Part shown: positions 17,289-25,503 of the stretch, piece by piece | Numbering within the stretch: position 1 is the stretch's first letter | Layout of the letters: every line of letters begins with the position of its first letter | Assembly: GCF_002940665.1 (NCBI RefSeq) | Contig: NZ_MIGY01000003.1 | Location: 496,001-560,000 of the forward strand | Source of the DNA: Xanthomonas arboricola | Lineage (GTDB): Bacteria > Pseudomonadota > Gammaproteobacteria > Xanthomonadales > Xanthomonadaceae | DNA: 64,000 nucleotides | Reading direction: 5' to 3' | The notes under the pieces: generated by a model | The model's input: the letters and a program-made list of their open reading frames with translations, nothing else | What the model was told of the DNA's origin: nothing | Database searches by the model: none | Translations under genes and position numbers: made by a program

Positions 17289-19409
17289 TCACTGGCCGAT
17301 ATGCTGCTTCAGCCAGCTGTTGACGGTGTCGTGCCACAGCACGCTGTTGTCCGGCTTGAGGACCCAGTGGTTCTCGTCCGGGAAGTACAGGAACTTGGAG
17401 TCGATGCCCTTGCGCTGCAGCGCGGTGAACGCGGCCAGGCCCTGTTCAACCGGGATGCGGAAATCCTGCTGGCCGTGGATGACCAGCATCGGCACCTTCC
17501 ACTTGTCAACGTGCAGCACCGGGTTGAACTTCTCGTAGCCGGCCGGGTTCTGCCAGGGCGTGCCGCCGTTTTCCCATTCGCTGAACCACAGTTCCTCGGT
17601 GGCGTAGCCCATGGTGCGGTTGTCGAACACCCCGTCGTGGTCGACCAGGCACTTCCATGGCTGATTCCAGTTGCCCGCCATCCAATAGACCATGTAGCCG
17701 CCATAGCTGGCGCCCAGCGCGCAGGCCTTGTCGCCGTTGAGGAAGCCGTACTGCTTCTGCGCGGCGGTCCAGCCCTTCTGCAGATCTTCCAGCGGGCGGT
17801 CGCCCCAATGCTGGCTGATCGCGTCGGTGAATTCCTGGCCGTAGCCGGTGGAGCCGTGGAAGTCGATCATCACCACCGCGTAGCCCTGGCCGGCATAGGT
17901 CTGCGGATTCCAGCGGTTGCTCCAGCCGTTGCCGAAGCTGCCCTGCGGCCCGCCGTGGATCAGGAATGCCACCGGATAGGTCTTGCCTTGCTGGTAGTTG
18001 TACGGCTTGACCACATAGCCGTGCACGGTGTCGTTGTTCCAGCCCTTGAACTGGAACTGCTCGTAGTCGCCGAACTGCACCTCCGGCAGCAACTCGCCGG
18101 CGCTCTGGGTGATCGCACGCAGGCCCTGGCCCTGCACATCGCTGACGAAGACCTGGTCGCCGCTCTTGAGCGAGTTGCGGGTGAACGCCAGCGTGTTGCC
18201 GGCCAGGGTCGGCGCATGCACGCTGCCCTCGCCCACCAGCTTGGTCTCCTGGCCGCTGGCGATGTCGATCTTGAACAACGGATGCTCGCCGAGGTCATCG
18301 GCGCTGGTGTAGAGGCTGGCGCCATCGGCGCTCAAGACGATCTCGCCGGCCGAGCGGTCCCATTTGGGGGCGATCTCGCGGCTCTTGCCGCTGGCCACGT
18401 CCATCGCCATCAGGCCGAAGCGGTCGGCTTCGAAACCGGGGCGCTTCATCGCGCGGTAGTACAGCGTCTTGCCGTCGCTGCTGAACACCGGGCCGGCATC
18501 CCAGGCCGGGTTGGCCGCGGTCAGATTGACCGGCGCGGCCTTGCCGGCCGCATCCAGGCGGTACAGGTCGAAGTTGGTCTGCCACGGCTCGTCGTTGCCG
18601 GTGGGCTTGGCGCCGGCGCTTGCCTTCTTGCCGGTTTCCGGCCCATGCGGCTGCGGCACGCGTACGCTGGCCACCACACTGCCGCCGTCGGGCGACCAGG
18701 CGTAATCGTCGTTGCCGCCGAACGGCTTGGAGGGCGCATCGCCGGCCAGCGTGGCGCTGATCGCCGAGGCACCGGCCACGGCCTTGCCGCCGGCAGCCGG
18801 CAGGTCGGCGACGAACAAGGTGTTGCGGCGGCCATCGTTCCAGGTATCCCAATGCCGCACGAACAACTGGTCATAGACCACGCCGCTGGCCTTAGCGTTC
18901 TTGAGGTTGGCGAGCTTGCTCTTGGTGCACCCCAGGTCCGAGCCGCAGTCCTGGAACACGCCGGCACTGAAGGCGATGCGCTTGCCGTCGGGCGAGAGCT
19001 TGTAGCTGTCCACATCCACCGCAAAGGCGGTCAACTGCTGCGGTGCGCCGCCGGCCAGCGGCTGCGCGTACAGCTGCTGCGTACCGGATTTACTGCTGAG
19101 GAAGTACACCGTCTTGCCGTCCGGCGACAGCGCCGGGCTGTTGACGTTCCAGCCGTCGGGAGTGAGCCGCCTGGGCGGCGCAGCATCGCGGGTACGCAGA
19201 TTGCGCGTCCACAGGCCGGTGGCCGGCTTGCCGTTGCTGCTCTTGGCCTGCCGCTTGGCGAACACCAGCACGCTGCCGTCGGGGCTGAGCGTGGGCGAAG
19301 ACACCCGGTCCAGCGCGACCATGTCGCGCACATCGAATCCGCGCGCAGCGGCAAGACTTGGCAAGGCGGTCAACAGACACAGGGGCAGCACGGCGTAACG
19401 AAGCTTCAT
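17289..19409 (-). CDS. S9-family (prolyl oligopeptidase-type) peptidase, secreted
   Basis: 706 residues from the ATG at 19409, which begins a clear signal peptide (MKLRYAVLPLCLLTALPSLAAA). Residues ~25-430 are WD40/beta-propeller-like repeats (LSPDGKTVYF-type units). The C-terminal alpha/beta-hydrolase domain has the oxyanion segment LIHGGPQGSFG, the nucleophile in GASYGGYM (Ser about 568), Asp in HGQQDFRIP and His in DENHWVL. This is the dipeptidyl-aminopeptidase/acylaminoacyl-peptidase branch of S9. Exported, it should degrade peptides in the periplasm. Its upstream neighbour is the OprB-like porin, 172 bases away on the same strand. A degraded relative of this family lies at 29124-29706. 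Confidence 0.94.
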   Translation of the reverse strand: MKLRYAVLPLCLLTALPSLAAARGFDVRDMVALDRVSSPTLSPDGSVLVFAKRQAKSSNGKPATGLWTRNLRTRDAAPPRRLTPDGWNVNSPALSPDGKTVYFLSSKSGTQQLYAQPLAGGAPQQLTAFAVDVDSYKLSPDGKRIAFSAGVFQDCGSDLGCTKSKLANLKNAKASGVVYDQLFVRHWDTWNDGRRNTLFVADLPAAGGKAVAGASAISATLAGDAPSKPFGGNDDYAWSPDGGSVVASVRVPQPHGPETGKKASAGAKPTGNDEPWQTNFDLYRLDAAGKAAPVNLTAANPAWDAGPVFSSDGKTLYYRAMKRPGFEADRFGLMAMDVASGKSREIAPKWDRSAGEIVLSADGASLYTSADDLGEHPLFKIDIASGQETKLVGEGSVHAPTLAGNTLAFTRNSLKSGDQVFVSDVQGQGLRAITQSAGELLPEVQFGDYEQFQFKGWNNDTVHGYVVKPYNYQQGKTYPVAFLIHGGPQGSFGNGWSNRWNPQTYAGQGYAVVMIDFHGSTGYGQEFTDAISQHWGDRPLEDLQKGWTAAQKQYGFLNGDKACALGASYGGYMVYWMAGNWNQPWKCLVDHDGVFDNRTMGYATEELWFSEWENGGTPWQNPAGYEKFNPVLHVDKWKVPMLVIHGQQDFRIPVEQGLAAFTALQRKGIDSKFLYFPDENHWVLKPDNSVLWHDTVNSWLKQHIGQ

Positions 19410-19581
19410 CGAGAGTTCCCGCAACGGCAAAACGTCGATGGTAGGCGTTGCTGCGGCGCACGCGCAAAGGCACAAGGTCATGCGCCCGCAGGCGCCGCAC
19501 GTGGCCGCGCCCTGCAAGGCGCAATGCACACCGCGCGCAGTGCGCCGTCCGGCAACGGCGCGCCACGCTGTGGGCACGTAC

Positions 19582-20868
19582 TCAGAACGTGAGTTTGGCC
19601 TGCAGCCCGACCACCACTGCATTGCGCGTATGGGTATAGGCGTAGGTCCCTGGGTTGACGATGTATTGCAGGTCCGGGCGCAACATCAGCCACGGCGTGA
19701 TCTGCGCGCTGTAGGCGAGCTCATAGAGCTCTTCGGCAGCGCTCAGCCCGACCAGTGGCGAATCGGCCGCCACGCCGTCATCGATCAGTTCTGCGCGGCG
19801 TGCATCGAGCAGCCGATGATTGATCCTGCCGGCCACATAGCCGAGTGCGATGCGGTCCTGCGTGCGTGTGCCGATGCCCTGGTACACCCCGCCGACCGAA
19901 TACCACCGTGTCATCAGCGCACTGTCGTGGTCGCTGGCCATGTACTGGGCGAATCCGGTCAGGCCGATGCTGGGGTCAGCTCCCGGGGTGAACAGTTTCT
20001 GTTCGACCAATAGATAGGCGCCGTCACGGCCGGTGCTGCGGCTGGTATCCAGCCCACGCCTGGGTACCGACGAGGAGTCGTAGTAGCCGCCGAACTTGTA
20101 CACGCCCGGGTAGCGCGCGGTGGCCGGCTTCCAGGTAAATTCGAGCGGGAAGATCGCACCGGTGGTGCCGCTGGCGAACGGCTCGAACGCGTAGGTGTCG
20201 CGGGTACCGAAGCCCAGATTCGGGTTGACCTGAAACCAGCCGGCATGCAGGTTGAGCTGCGGGGTCAGCTGTTGCGCGCCTTCGATGCCCCAGCGCGCGG
20301 CCGGATAGTTGTACCAGCCGCTGTTGGCCGAGAACGCCAGCGGATGCGCACAGAACGCCGCATTGACGAAGTTCACCAGCAACGTGTGCGAAGCGAACTG
20401 GTTGCCCATCGCATAGAAGCCCAGTTTCAGATACGTCCTGCCCTGGTTGAAGCTGCGGTCGTAGCTGAACTCGCTCAGGCGGGTGTACTGGCCTCCGTAC
20501 ACTTCCTGGATGGGGAAGCGATTGCCGACCAGGTCGGCGGAGGTGCTGCGGCCGCGGCGGTCGTTGATGGTGACATGCAGGCTGCCACCGCCCCAGCCGG
20601 CGAGCTTGGCCATGTCCAGATCCACGCCCACCCGCAATTGCTGCGCATAGCGCGCGCTGGTGTTTTCGTAGCCGCCATCCACCACGCCAAACGTCTCGGA
20701 CACGTAGTCGCCACGGACGCTCACGCCTTGCTCGACCCAGGCGGACCGGCGCCCACCCCAGTCGCCGGTCAGCGTGGTGTCGCCCGCGGCGACTGCGGTG
20801 GCCGGCAGTGCCAGCAACAAGGCGTAGCCCAGCGCACTGCGGCGCGGGAGGAAAGACAGACGATGCAT
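19582..20868 (-). CDS. OprB-family carbohydrate-selective outer-membrane porin
   Basis: 428 residues from the ATG at 20868, starting a signal peptide (ALGYALLLALPATAVAAG). The mature protein begins with GDTTLTGDWGGRRSAWVEQGV, the hallmark start of OprB porins, and ends in the outer-membrane C-terminal signature GLQAKLTF (terminal Phe). The beta-barrel passes sugars, mainly glucose, across the outer membrane. It follows the PQQ glucose dehydrogenase gene by 233 bases on the same strand. That pairing suggests porin and dehydrogenase act together: glucose enters the periplasm and is oxidised there. Confidence 0.93.
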   Translation of the reverse strand: MHRLSFLPRRSALGYALLLALPATAVAAGDTTLTGDWGGRRSAWVEQGVSVRGDYVSETFGVVDGGYENTSARYAQQLRVGVDLDMAKLAGWGGGSLHVTINDRRGRSTSADLVGNRFPIQEVYGGQYTRLSEFSYDRSFNQGRTYLKLGFYAMGNQFASHTLLVNFVNAAFCAHPLAFSANSGWYNYPAARWGIEGAQQLTPQLNLHAGWFQVNPNLGFGTRDTYAFEPFASGTTGAIFPLEFTWKPATARYPGVYKFGGYYDSSSVPRRGLDTSRSTGRDGAYLLVEQKLFTPGADPSIGLTGFAQYMASDHDSALMTRWYSVGGVYQGIGTRTQDRIALGYVAGRINHRLLDARRAELIDDGVAADSPLVGLSAAEELYELAYSAQITPWLMLRPDLQYIVNPGTYAYTHTRNAVVVGLQAKLTF

Positions 20869-21054
20869 CGTGGTTCTCTGATCGGGGCAGCGTGCACGGC
20901 CATCGGTGGCGATGCATGGCGGTGTGCCAAAGCGCCGCTGCGGTAACGGGAGCGTTGGCCGGGATATGCGAGACACCCGGCCGTCGGGTTACAGCCAACG
21001 GCGGCTGACGCGAGTGCGCAGCCGTCAGGCGCGCGCGAGGTTTGTCGGCCGCTC

Positions 21055-21090
21055 CGTGACCACGCCGACGCAGCTGCCGACGTGGTCACG
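21055..21090 (-). terminator. Hairpin downstream of the glucose dehydrogenase gene
   Basis: Perfect 10-bp stem CGTGACCACG / CGTGGTCACG with a 16-base loop, 12 bases after the gcd stop. No T tract follows in the direction of transcription, so it may attenuate readthrough into the porin gene rather than stop it. Confidence 0.5.
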
Positions 21091-21101
21091 GGTGGGCGGT
21101 G

Positions 21102-23528
21102 TCAGTGCGCGTCAGGCAAGCTGTAGGCGATCACGTTATCGCCACGATCGGGCGACTGCCGCGCACCGCCGGCACTGATCACCACGTACTGCTTGCCGGT
21201 CTTGTGCGAGACGTAGGTCATCGGCCCGCCCTGACTGCCGACCGGCAAGCGGCCCTTCCAGAGTTCCTTGCCGGTGGCACTGTCGAACGCGCGCAGGTAG
21301 TAGTCCTGGGTGCCGGCAATGAACACGAGCCCGCCCTGGGTGGACAGCGTGCCGCCCAGCGTGGGCATGCCGATCGGAATCGGCAGATGCATCTTGATGC
21401 CGAACGGGCCGGTGTCCTGCACCGTCCCCACCGGCACCTGCCAGACGATGCTGCGCGTCTTGAGGTCGATCGCGCTGAGCGTGCCGTACGGCGGCGCCTG
21501 GCACGGAATGCCCAGCGCCGACAGGAAGCGGTTCTTGTTGACCGCATACGGCGTGCCCTTCAGCGGCACGGCGCCCATGCCGGTATTGACGGCCTCGCCA
21601 CCACCGGCCGCCTCGGCCTTGCGGGTGTCGGCAGGAATCATCTGCACCCACAAGCCCAGGCGCATGTCGTTGGCGAAGATGACGTCATGCACCGGGTCGG
21701 TCGACAGGCCTCCCCAGTTCATGCCGCCCAGCGAGCCGGGGAAACTCAGCGAGACATCGGTGCCCGGCGCGGTGTACAAGCCTTCATAACGCATCTGCTT
21801 GAACGCGATGCGGCACAGCATCTGGTCGATCGCAGTGGCACCCCACATATCCGATTCGGTCAGGTGTTTGGTGCCGATCTGCGGCATGCCGACCGACAGC
21901 GGCTGGGTCGGCGCGTACTGCTCGTGCGCAATATCCGAGCCTTTCACCGGTACTTCCCTGACCTCGGTCAGCGGTTTGCCGGTGGCGCGGTCGAGCACGT
22001 AGATCTGCCCGGCCTTGGTGCCAATGACCACCGCCGGGGTGTGGCTGCCGTCCGGGTTGGGGAAGTCGATCAGGCTGGGCTGCATCGGCAGGTCGAAGTC
22101 CCACAGATCGTTGTGCACGGTCTGGTAAACCCATTTCTCCGCACCGGTGGTGGCATCCAGCGCCAGCACCGAGGCGCCGTAACGGTGATCGAGCGCGGTG
22201 CGCTCGGCGCCGTACAGATCGGTCGACGGCCCGCCCAGCGGCAGGAACACGGTGTTCATCGCCGCGTCGTAGGACATCGGTGCCCATACGTTCGGCGTGC
22301 TGCGCACATAGCTGCTGCCGGCGGCCGGCGCCTGGCGATCGTGCGGATTGCCCGGGTCGAAGGCCCAGCGCTGCGCGCCGGTGACCACATCGAAACCGCG
22401 CACCACGCCACCAGGCATGTCGGTCTGCACGTTGTCGGCCACGCGCCCGCCCACCACCACGGTGGTGCCGGCCACCAGTGGCGGCGAGGTCAGCTGGTAG
22501 AACGGATCCGGCGCAGCGCCCAGGCCGGCCTTGAGATCGACCTGACCGTTGCTGCCGAAGCCCTGGCAGAACGCACCGGTATCCGCATCCACCGCGATCA
22601 GGCGACCATCGATGGTGTTGGTGAACAAGCGGCGACGGCAGTTGGCGTCCTGCGCCACCGTCACTGCGGCGATCGGCGAGGGATTGGCCACGCTCGGTGC
22701 CGGCAACGCCGCGTCGGCGTCGAAGTAGCCCAGGCCACGGCAGCGCTGCCAGACCGACGAGGTCGCATTGATCTCGCGCCGCCACAGCTGCTTGCCGGTG
22801 CTGGCGTCGAGCGCAATCAGATTGTTGTGCGGTGTGCACAGGAACACCTTCTCGCCCACCTGCAGCGGGGTCAACTGGTCTTCGGCACCGTTGCCGTCGC
22901 TGTTGGCGATCTCGCCGGTGTGGTAGGTCCAGGCGACCTGCAGCCGGTCGACGTTGCTGCGGTTGATCTGGTCCAGCGCAGCAAAGCGGCTGCCGCCATC
23001 GGTGTTGCCGTAGGCGGACCAGTTCTGTTGCACGCTTCCAGGCGGCACCGCCGTCATGCCCGGCCCCGCGTTGCCTGCGACCGGCGGATGCGGCACGAAC
23101 ATGCCGCCGATCCCGGCCACTACCGCCAGCGCCAGCACCGTCGCCACGCCATAGGCCGTGCGCCCGGTCGGCAACGCCCGGCTGCGCCGCAGCGCTGGCC
23201 AGGCCAGTGCCACCAGCACGGCGAACCCCGCAGGCAGCATCAGCCGCGAGACCAGCGGCCAGAACTCCAGCCCCGCATCCCACAGCGCCCACACCAGCGT
23301 CAGCGCGAAGGCGACGCCGTACACCAGCGCACCGGCCGGCCGACGCAGCACGATCAGCACACCGGCCACGACGGTCGCCAGGCCCATCAGCAGGAAGTAC
23401 CAGCTGCCGCCCAGGCTGGCCAACCTCGCGCCACCCAGCAGAAAGATCAGCCCCACCAGCGCGACCAGCATGCCCAGCACCAGCAGCAATGCCCGGCCCG
23501 GGACCGGCAACTTCGATTTCGTTTCCAC
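21102..23528 (-). CDS. gcd: Membrane-bound PQQ-dependent glucose dehydrogenase
   Basis: 808 residues. The start is GTG at 23528, with GAGG 9 bases upstream. Five membrane helices occupy about residues 10-145. The periplasmic domain is a quinoprotein beta-propeller with PQQ-type repeats such as LDASTGKQLWRRE and FDSATGKELWKG and tryptophan-docking segments (GGMNWGGLSTDP). It oxidises glucose to gluconolactone in the periplasm and feeds electrons to ubiquinone. Length matches E. coli Gcd (796). PQQ synthesis genes are not in the window. It sits upstream of the OprB-like porin on the same strand. Confidence 0.95.
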   Translation of the reverse strand: METKSKLPVPGRALLLVLGMLVALVGLIFLLGGARLASLGGSWYFLLMGLATVVAGVLIVLRRPAGALVYGVAFALTLVWALWDAGLEFWPLVSRLMLPAGFAVLVALAWPALRRSRALPTGRTAYGVATVLALAVVAGIGGMFVPHPPVAGNAGPGMTAVPPGSVQQNWSAYGNTDGGSRFAALDQINRSNVDRLQVAWTYHTGEIANSDGNGAEDQLTPLQVGEKVFLCTPHNNLIALDASTGKQLWRREINATSSVWQRCRGLGYFDADAALPAPSVANPSPIAAVTVAQDANCRRRLFTNTIDGRLIAVDADTGAFCQGFGSNGQVDLKAGLGAAPDPFYQLTSPPLVAGTTVVVGGRVADNVQTDMPGGVVRGFDVVTGAQRWAFDPGNPHDRQAPAAGSSYVRSTPNVWAPMSYDAAMNTVFLPLGGPSTDLYGAERTALDHRYGASVLALDATTGAEKWVYQTVHNDLWDFDLPMQPSLIDFPNPDGSHTPAVVIGTKAGQIYVLDRATGKPLTEVREVPVKGSDIAHEQYAPTQPLSVGMPQIGTKHLTESDMWGATAIDQMLCRIAFKQMRYEGLYTAPGTDVSLSFPGSLGGMNWGGLSTDPVHDVIFANDMRLGLWVQMIPADTRKAEAAGGGEAVNTGMGAVPLKGTPYAVNKNRFLSALGIPCQAPPYGTLSAIDLKTRSIVWQVPVGTVQDTGPFGIKMHLPIPIGMPTLGGTLSTQGGLVFIAGTQDYYLRAFDSATGKELWKGRLPVGSQGGPMTYVSHKTGKQYVVISAGGARQSPDRGDNVIAYSLPDAH

Positions 23529-23830
23529 GTTGCAACACCTCGATCAGGAGATTCCGCCCTGCACTGCGCCCGGCATTCCGATCTGGATGCTACAAGGTGC
23601 CCGCACGACGGCCAGTAGAGGCAGCATCACTGCCCACTTTCTGTCACTCCCCTCCCCGGCCCGCGTACCTCTGGCGAGACCGGCACCGGCATGCCCGGCA
23701 GACTGACGACATAGTGTCGCACCGCACCGGGTAGTTATTACATATCTGAAGCGGTTGCCTGCGGAACACTGCAGTCCGCACAGGCGCGGACCGCAGCGGC
23801 GTTTTGTGTGCGCAGCGCGCGCTGCGCGCG
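23529..23830. other. 302-base spacer between gcd and the outer-membrane protein
   Basis: Contains the gcd ribosome site and presumably its promoter; the more AT-rich stretch is at 23715-23760 (GTAGTTATTACATATCTGAAG). No gene or repeat seen. Confidence 0.45.
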
Positions 23831-24694
23831 TCAGAAGCGGTGCGACATGCCCACATAGACCTGCGCGTCCGGGGTGCGGTCGTTGAGGCCGAAGTTGGCG
23901 CCCACATCCAGCTGCAGCAGCGGATTGAGCAGATACGCAGCGGCGATGTCGGCCGAATACTGCTCGATGGTCTGCGCCGGATCGCGGTTGATCGAGGACC
24001 ACACTTCCACCGCCATCGACAACTTTGCGGTGAGCGGATGCGCCAGATTGATCGCGTTGATCAGCGCAACATGCTTGCCGCTGCCATCGCTGTCGGCCAA
24101 CCAATCCACCTCGGGCCCGAAGGTCAGCGAGAAGCTGTTGGGCAGCGCGAAATTGATCGGCAATGCGACGCCGCCTTCCCACTCGTCGTTGCCCAGACCG
24201 GTGCGCGCGGTCGGCGCCTTGACGAACGGCAGCACCGCGACGGTGGCGGTATCGCTTTCGTAGAAACGCGCCTTCATGCGCAGATAGATGTCGCCGCCGC
24301 CGCTCAGGCTGCTGCGCGCACCGGTGGCGCGGTCGGTGGTCTTGACCTGCAGCTGCGGCGCCCAGTTGAGCTGCAGATCGATGCGGTCGCTGACGCCGTA
24401 CTTGAGCGTGGGATTGGTGAACACCGAGGTTTCGATGCGGGTGCCGGGCTGGCTGTCGCGGGTGTAGCTGCCGATGTCGGTTTCCAGCTGCCAGGCGCCG
24501 GTAGGCACGGTACAGGTGGAATTGGCCTTGGTCGGGCGATCGGTACACAGCGCCGCGTCGGCGGCCTCCTGTGCCTGCGCCTGCAGCGCAAGGCTGCACA
24601 GCACACCGGCCAGGGCGATGCTCAACAAGGGGGCACGGCGTGCGCGGGTGGAACGGTGGGAGATAGCAGCAGTCAGCATTGCAGTGGTTTCCAT
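23831..24694 (-). CDS. Outer-membrane channel-like protein (phenol MetA-pathway transporter family)
   Basis: About 287 residues from the ATG at 24694; ATG at 24679 is an alternative with GGAAA upstream. A signal peptide runs to about LALQAQAQEAA. The mature protein starts with DRPTKANSTCTVPTGAWQLETDIGSYT, then amphipathic beta strands (NPTLKYGVSDRIDLQLNWAPQ) and ends in VYVGMSHRF with terminal Phe. This pattern fits the small beta-barrels named after the MetA pathway of phenol degradation, putative transporters of aromatic or other small molecules. The substrate cannot be inferred here. It lies 302 bases upstream of gcd on the same strand and is probably a separate transcript. Confidence 0.72.
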   Translation of the reverse strand: METTAMLTAAISHRSTRARRAPLLSIALAGVLCSLALQAQAQEAADAALCTDRPTKANSTCTVPTGAWQLETDIGSYTRDSQPGTRIETSVFTNPTLKYGVSDRIDLQLNWAPQLQVKTTDRATGARSSLSGGGDIYLRMKARFYESDTATVAVLPFVKAPTARTGLGNDEWEGGVALPINFALPNSFSLTFGPEVDWLADSDGSGKHVALINAINLAHPLTAKLSMAVEVWSSINRDPAQTIEQYSADIAAAYLLNPLLQLDVGANFGLNDRTPDAQVYVGMSHRF

Positions 24695-25424
24695 GGCAAG
24701 ACGCTGGCCAGATCGCGTGAACGGCCAGCAGTGGGAGGGGGAATGCGCGTGGATGTCGAACGACTGCATGGCCGCTGGAGGGCGGCGTGTTGCCAATCGA
24801 TCTTATAGGCGTCGGCAGGTCCGAAAACGCCATAGGTGACAAAAGCGGCCTCAACAGTGTGCGGATGTCGCATAGCGTGATGCGAGTCGCTTTTCCACAC
24901 CCATCGTTTATGGGGGTAAGGCAGTGCGATGACCTGCGCCGTGGCGCGTCACCGGGATCGATCGAGGCATGCAGTCGCCGTGGTGCACCATCGGTGCGGG
25001 AGACGGCACGATACGGAGCAGCCGCATAAAGTCGCTATGCACGAGGCCTGGGTGGGGCGTAAAGCCGGCGCAAAGGCGCTGCGGTGGTGCAGACGCGATG
25101 GCCTGAGCGTTGTGCGTGCATTGCGCGATCGGCAAACGCTTGATGCGTTGGCGCGGTGCAGCTGCGCTCGTCGTGTCAGCTGATTGACCAGATGCGCCAA
25201 CGACGTTGCCCTGAACCGGCAATGCAGGTCCGCTCACGGTGGCAATGCACCAGCTTGCAGGGATGTTCGAATTGGATATGCCGCTGTGCCGGCGCAGCGC
25301 CGATTCGGTGCACCGTAGCGTGCCGGCATGCTGCTGCACTTGCGCGTTCGGCAGCAGGGCCGCATTCGAACCGCGTCTGCGGCAAGGCAATCAGAACTGC
25401 GGCAATCCGGTTTCAATGCCACAA
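24695..25424. other. About 730-base gene-free region
   Basis: Reading frames here (for example 24908-25390 leftward) have no protein-like character: high Arg/Pro/Ala, no signal, no ribosome site. It holds the promoter of the leftward outer-membrane protein at its left edge. No convincing repeat, tRNA or pseudogene was recognised. Confidence 0.5.
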
Positions 25425-25460
25425 CGAAAAACGGACACGCATCCAGCGATGCGTGTCCGT
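25425..25460 (-). terminator. Intrinsic terminator of the OPT transporter gene
   Basis: Perfect 12-bp stem ACGGACACGCAT / ATGCGTGTCCGT (25431-25442, 25449-25460) with a 6-base loop. On the minus strand it runs into TTTTC. Located 44 bases after the transporter stop. Confidence 0.9.
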
Positions 25461-25503
25461 CCAGAGGCAGCGCGCGGGCGCATGCCTTGGTGAAGCGTCA
25501 CCC

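Noticed and set aside
17274..19592. 772-codon open frame antisense to the S9 peptidase
   Set aside because: Translation is an Ala/Gly/Val/Arg/His-rich mirror of a high-GC gene, with no motifs; the sense strand has a complete peptidase.
21099..23618. 839-codon frame antisense to gcd
   Set aside because: Low-complexity Arg/His/Ala/Gly composition, typical of antisense frames in GC-rich DNA; the opposite strand is clearly glucose dehydrogenase.
24908..25390. 160-codon leftward frame in the gene-free region
   Set aside because: No ribosome site, biased Ala/Pro/Arg composition, no recognisable domain; kept only as an intergenic note.
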